Source: Desulfobacterales bacterium (GTDB lineage Bacteria > Desulfobacterota > Desulfobulbia > Desulfobulbales > BM004). Taken from it: a DNA stretch of 8,332 nt. The DNA lies in assembly GCA_030621655.1 (NCBI GenBank), contig JAUXHH010000065.1, forward strand, positions 1-8,332. The letters are read 5' to 3'. The first letter of the stretch is position 1. Each line of letters begins with the position of its first letter. The notes beneath the pieces were generated by a model, which searched no databases, was not told the origin of the DNA, and was given only the letters and a program-made list of their open reading frames with translations. The position numbers were made by a program, and so were the translations under genes. This document shows, piece after piece, positions 5,884 to 8,332 of this stretch.

Positions 5884-6792
5884 TTATATCTCAGATTTTT
5901 CTTCTTTTTTTTGTTTGTCCTTGCGAGTTGCCAACAGGTGAAAGCCTGCAAACAGGGCGGGCCAGATGGTCAGCACCATGGGGACAACGGTCAGGAATTC
6001 TTTGACATAGGAGAGAATCGGCTGAGTACCAAGATCAGTATCAAACCCTACCTGGTCAAACGGGGCACTTGAGAGGTACATCCAGGAAGTTCCACCAACT
6101 TCTTTTTCACCGTAAATATGATCTTCATAGAGATCCGGATGATTTTGTATCCTCTGGTTGCCTATCTTGATCAGGTCTTTACGTTTACCAAAGGTAAGAA
6201 CCTCCCGCGGACATGCTTCGACGCAGGCTGGGGGTCGTCCGAACTTAAGCCTGGTGTCGTAGCAGAAAATACATTTTTGGACGACCGGATTTAAAACACT
6301 TGAGTAGCTATAGGCAGGAACATAAAATGGACAGGCTATCATGCATGTCCGGCAGCCCACGCAAACTGTGGCGTCATAAATCACCGCCCCCTCAGGCGTC
6401 TTGGTGTAAGCATTGACAAAGCATGAGGTCAGGCATGCAGGCTCATTGCAATGATTGCACTGAATTTTACGGAAAAGCGGATGGTCCTTTCCCGGAATTT
6501 CATAGCGGTTGACAACGGTGTAGGCCCCCTCACTGGTCCGGCGCTCATGATCCAGCACTGACAAGTCGTCAAAGGATTGCGCAGGAGCCGGAAGGCCTTG
6601 TTCTTTATTGCATGCAGCTTCACAGCTTCGGCAGCCAATACAGCGTGTCAGGTCGACCAGTACGCCCATGGCATCTGGATACCCACCGAATGATGATGAA
6701 GCATCTGCATTTTTTCTTTTGCTGATTACCGAGGCAGCAGCTCCTCCGAGTAAGCTGCCTTTCAGAAATTTTCTTCGGTTCATTGCTTTCAT
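5884..6792 (-). CDS. Tat-exported four-[4Fe-4S] ferredoxin subunit (HybA/HmcB-like) with C-terminal membrane anchor, 302 aa
   Basis: The N-terminus carries a twin-arginine signal (NRRKFLKGS, residues 5-13, then a hydrophobic AAAS stretch), so the protein is exported folded. Sixteen cysteines form four [4Fe-4S] motifs: C51/54/57/61, C112/115/120/124, C144/147/150/154 and C174/177/190/194, in the arrangement typical of HybA, HmcB and DsrO. The stretch IYGEKEVGGTSWMYLSSAPF (227-246) is HybA/HmcB-like. A single hydrophobic span at about 266-288 followed by a lysine-rich tail anchors the C-terminus in the membrane. It would carry electrons between the pentahaem cytochrome and the NrfD-family partner. 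The first ATG (6792) is used because AAGGAG lies 6 nt upstream; a second ATG is three codons later. It sits 51 nt after the cytochrome gene and 15 nt before the NrfD-family gene. Confidence 0.95.
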   Translation of the reverse strand: MKAMNRRKFLKGSLLGGAAASVISKRKNADASSSFGGYPDAMGVLVDLTRCIGCRSCEAACNKEQGLPAPAQSFDDLSVLDHERRTSEGAYTVVNRYEIPGKDHPLFRKIQCNHCNEPACLTSCFVNAYTKTPEGAVIYDATVCVGCRTCMIACPFYVPAYSYSSVLNPVVQKCIFCYDTRLKFGRPPACVEACPREVLTFGKRKDLIKIGNQRIQNHPDLYEDHIYGEKEVGGTSWMYLSSAPFDQVGFDTDLGTQPILSYVKEFLTVVPMVLTIWPALFAGFHLLATRKDKQKKEEKSEI

Positions 6793-6843
6793 TATCTACT
6801 CCTTCTTTTTATGCTGAAAAGTAATATCAACTTTTAGTAGTCT

Positions 6844-7380
6844 CTAGTGCCCGCCACCTGCAGGTTTGTCACTCTCGGGAGGCGCGTAGTTCCCGGCATG
6901 AAAAAATTTGTTGCCGGCATCTGTGCGTGAATGGCAATCCTGGCAGCCGTTCGCTGCGCCCATTTCCTCATGACAGTTCATGCAGCGGATGTGATAGGCT
7001 GCCTTCAGTCCTACTTTATCGCGATGATACAGAGTTTTGTCAGCATCAATTCTGGCAAGATCTTCAGCTTCGAACCGATTACTTGAATGGCATTCCTGGC
7101 AGGCAATTTCATCAGTTGCACCACTTTCTGCATGGCAACGCATGCAGTTCTCATCTTCAATCTGTGTGCCAAGGGTATGGTGGTGGCAGACTGCACAGTT
7201 GCTGTCGGTAACTTCTTCGTGCATTGCATGGTCAAAATAGACTGGTTCATAAAGCTGAGCCAGGGAGTCGATTTCAACCTCATCGGGTCCATCTCCGGCT
7301 ACGGCAAAATTTTGCAGGGGAGAGAAGCACAACAGCGATACAAGTACTGCTCCGTATAGATACTTTTGGATTTGCTCCAT
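6844..7380 (-). CDS. Periplasmic pentahaem cytochrome c (class III-like), 178 aa
   Basis: After a Sec signal peptide (residues 1 to about 29, ending AVA before GD) the protein has five CXXCH haem sites: C62-H66 (CAVCH), C79-H83 (CMRCH), C94-H98 (CQECH), C133-H137 (CMNCH) and C146-H150 (CQDCH). The segment PVYFDHAMH before the first site and the CHHH at it are typical of cytochrome c3/c7-type proteins; His51, His54, His67, His119, His130 and His161 are available as distal ligands. The ATG at 7380 is preceded by a perfect AAGGAGGT nine nt upstream; an upstream in-frame ATG at 7413 would place that site inside the gene. It heads the cytochrome, ferredoxin and NrfD-family gene run and probably is the periplasmic electron entry or exit of the complex. 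The haem spacing does not identify a named subfamily. Confidence 0.93.
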   Translation of the reverse strand: MEQIQKYLYGAVLVSLLCFSPLQNFAVAGDGPDEVEIDSLAQLYEPVYFDHAMHEEVTDSNCAVCHHHTLGTQIEDENCMRCHAESGATDEIACQECHSSNRFEAEDLARIDADKTLYHRDKVGLKAAYHIRCMNCHEEMGAANGCQDCHSRTDAGNKFFHAGNYAPPESDKPAGGGH

Positions 7381-7389
7381 TTTTTTGTT

Positions 7390-7397
7390 ACCTCCTT
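7390..7397 (-). promoter_or_regulatory. Consensus ribosome-binding site fixing the cytochrome c start
   Basis: AAGGAGGT (7397 to 7390) is complementary to the 16S rRNA tail and lies 9 nt before the ATG at 7380. It rules against the ATG at 7413, which would give an 11-residue polar extension in front of the signal peptide. I see no convincing promoter between this site and the terminator upstream. Confidence 0.8.
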
Positions 7398-7462
7398 TTG
7401 GGTTAGTTGTCATAACTCGTTGAATTCGTTAGTAATTTTTTGTCCCATAGCTTGAATTTTAG

Positions 7463-7508
7463 GTAAAAAAAAGCCTGGCAGGTTAACTGCAACACAACCA
7501 GGCTTTTT
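7463..7508 (-). terminator. Rho-independent terminator between the small-subunit pair and the cytochrome gene
   Basis: AAAAAGCCTGG (7468-7478) pairs with CCAGGCTTTTT (7498-7508) around a 19-nt loop. On the minus strand the stem is followed by eight U residues (7472-7465). It lies 14 nt after the stop of the 106-aa gene. Since no clear promoter follows, leaky termination would make the two small proteins more abundant than the cytochrome complex. Confidence 0.82.
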
Positions 7509-7521
7509 GTTAGTTTAAGAG

Positions 7522-7842
7522 TTACGTTTTTGCCGCAATTCTCACTTTAGTTCTATTGAGATAGGTGTAGAAAGCAGGAAAGGCGCCAAGGAACATTACC
7601 GCAATGATATATTCAACTCCCTTGATATGCGTGTAGAAATCGGACAAAGTATGGAATTCCTGCATCAGGCCGACAGTAATCAAATACTGTCTTAACAGTT
7701 CGGATACTTGCCAGTTGACCTGTGCCAGACCACTGAGAAAAGCAGCAACAGACCAGATGCTGATGACTGTGCCGCAAAAAATTGCAGCATGCCATGCCAT
7801 TCTCTTGCCTTTTATTTTATCCTTGCCCATGTCCATCCCCAT
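7522..7842 (-). CDS. Small membrane protein, 106 aa, near-identical paralogue of the gene at 870-1181
   Basis: I recognise no named family. The protein has a basic Met-rich N-terminus, a hydrophobic segment (~16-38), a conserved amphipathic middle with His64 and His72 (NWQVSELLRQ, FHTLSDFYTHIKG) and a second hydrophobic span (~77-95). Fifty-nine of 61 core residues equal those of the 103-aa protein at 870-1181, although the DNA differs at many third codon positions. The start is uncertain: ATGs at 7842, 7836 and 7830 are in frame and none has a strong ribosome-binding site. The ATG at 7830 (102 aa) has GGGGA upstream and best matches the length of the paralogue. It lies 24 nt after the 75-aa gene and before the terminator, just upstream of the pentahaem cytochrome gene, so it is probably an accessory subunit of that complex. 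Confidence 0.85.
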   Translation of the reverse strand: MGMDMGKDKIKGKRMAWHAAIFCGTVISIWSVAAFLSGLAQVNWQVSELLRQYLITVGLMQEFHTLSDFYTHIKGVEYIIAVMFLGAFPAFYTYLNRTKVRIAAKT

Positions 7843-7866
7843 TTGTTTCGTTTGAAAAAAGCCCTT

Positions 7867-8094
7867 TTACATTCCCGTGAAGGCGGTGATAAGGCTGCGT
7901 CCGACTTCATGAAAACTTTCGGTACTTGCCAGTCCGCCGATCAAGCATGCAACGCCCCAGACGCCAACGAAAGCGGCCATTATCATGATAACTCCAAGCC
8001 CTAATTTGGAATTTCCCAATTCAAGATCAATAGCTTCAATTTCAGTGTCAAAGGTTGCTACGCTTTCCGGGGTTATTTTCATTGATTCGTACAT
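7867..8094 (-). CDS. Small single-span membrane protein, 75 aa, paralogue of the gene at 1226-1453
   Basis: The protein has an acidic N-terminus (ATFDTEIEAIDLELGNS), one membrane span at about residues 32-56 with IMIMAAFVGVWG, and a C-terminal LITAFTGM tail. It is colinear with the 75-aa protein at 1226-1453 (37/75 identical, no gaps). The ATG at 8094 has a good AGGAG about 8 nt upstream, better placed than the ATG four codons later. It is the first gene after the sigma-54 promoter at 8131-8146 and is followed 24 nt later by the 106-aa gene. Its position directly upstream of the cytochrome, ferredoxin and NrfD-family genes suggests a small subunit of that complex, comparable in size and position to other one-helix subunits. 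The exact role is unknown. Confidence 0.87.
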   Translation of the reverse strand: MYESMKITPESVATFDTEIEAIDLELGNSKLGLGVIMIMAAFVGVWGVACLIGGLASTESFHEVGRSLITAFTGM

Positions 8095-8130
8095 TGTGTT
8101 GTCTCCTTTTTTTGCTTTGATCTCATTCTA

Positions 8131-8146
8131 TGCATAAACCATGCCA
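8131..8146 (-). promoter_or_regulatory. Sigma-54 (-24/-12) promoter for the small-subunit/cytochrome operon
   Basis: The minus strand reads TGGCATGGTTTATGCA (8146 to 8131), with GG and GC 10 nt apart as required. Only the sixth base of TGGCAC and the first T of TTGC differ from consensus. Transcription would start near 8120, about 25 nt before the ATG at 8094 and just ahead of the AAGGAG site. Confidence 0.7.
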
Positions 8147-8310
8147 GAAAAAATTGGTTCATTCAAAATAAATAACATTTTTGTTTATGGTAAGAAAATG
8201 AGCAAAAAATATAGTAGTATTTATTTTCTATTGGTCAGTAATAACAGATGGTTACATGTTTATTCAGCAAAATTGTTCACCATTTTCCTGAGAAAGGAAT
8301 GTCTTGAGTA

Positions 8311-8322
8311 GTCTGCGCAGAC
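8311..8322. promoter_or_regulatory. Perfect 12-bp palindrome GTCTGCGCAGAC, possible activator site
   Basis: This perfect palindrome lies about 170 bp upstream of the sigma-54 promoter at 8131-8146. Its core TGCGCA also occurs in the palindrome at 1994-2001 upstream of the other sigma-54 promoter. The rest of 8147-8310 is AT-rich with no gene visible. Binding by an enhancer-binding protein is inferred. Confidence 0.4.
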
Positions 8323-8332
8323 CAGAATGAGA

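Noticed and set aside
7381..7465. Possible promoter directly before the cytochrome c gene
   Set aside because: No -35/-10 pair with proper spacing and no GG-N10-GC element is visible on the minus strand here.
870..8094. Insertion-sequence or transposon origin of the duplicated modules
   Set aside because: No transposase, terminal inverted repeats or target-site duplications are seen, and silent divergence between copies is extensive, pointing to an old duplication.
1..8332. CRISPR array, tRNA or rRNA genes
   Set aside because: No regularly spaced repeats, cloverleaf-like sequence or conserved rRNA stretches were found by eye.

Overview
The window reads as part of an anaerobic respiratory gene cluster, most likely from a Desulfobacterota-type bacterium (sulfate-reducing, sulfur-disproportionating or related). 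This placement is inferred from family content: a class III-like multihaem cytochrome c, a HybA/HmcB-like four-cluster ferredoxin with a Tat signal, and a HybB/HmcC (NrfD-family) quinone-site membrane protein. It is not based on any database search. All credible genes lie on the minus strand, so the biological order runs from high to low coordinates.

Layout in transcription order. (1) 8332-8095 is an upstream regulatory stretch with a 12-bp palindrome and a good sigma-54 (-24/-12) promoter. (2) Two small membrane proteins follow (75 and 106 aa), then a Rho-independent terminator. (3) Next come a pentahaem cytochrome c, a Tat-exported [4Fe-4S] protein with a C-terminal membrane anchor, and a ten-helix NrfD-family protein. 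Together these suggest a membrane complex moving electrons between the (mena)quinone pool and periplasmic cytochrome c. (4) After a strong GC-rich hairpin lies a 778-aa membrane sensor kinase (HAMP-GAF-PAS-HisKA-HATPase) whose phospho-acceptor histidine is replaced by asparagine. (5) A 485-bp intergenic region holds clustered TTGC/GCAA half-sites, inverted repeats and a second sigma-54 promoter. (6) Three small membrane proteins follow (59, 75 and 103 aa), ending in a terminator. (7) Last is the N-terminal part of a PhnD-like periplasmic binding protein with its own sigma-70-like promoter embedded in a perfect 11-bp inverted repeat. It runs off the window edge.

The most striking feature is duplication. 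The 75 + 106 aa pair ahead of the cytochrome complex has paralogues (75 + 103 aa) about 6 kb downstream. The larger pair shares 59 of 61 core residues although the DNA differs at many silent positions. Both copies follow sigma-54 promoters and both end at terminators. The 59-aa protein, which falls below usual gene-calling length, shares the membrane motif of the 75-aa proteins. A reasonable model is a quinone:cytochrome complex with separately dosed, exchangeable small membrane subunits under sigma-54 activator control, with the degenerate kinase as a plausible regulator. The model is inference; the promoters, paralogy and missing histidine can be read directly from the sequence.
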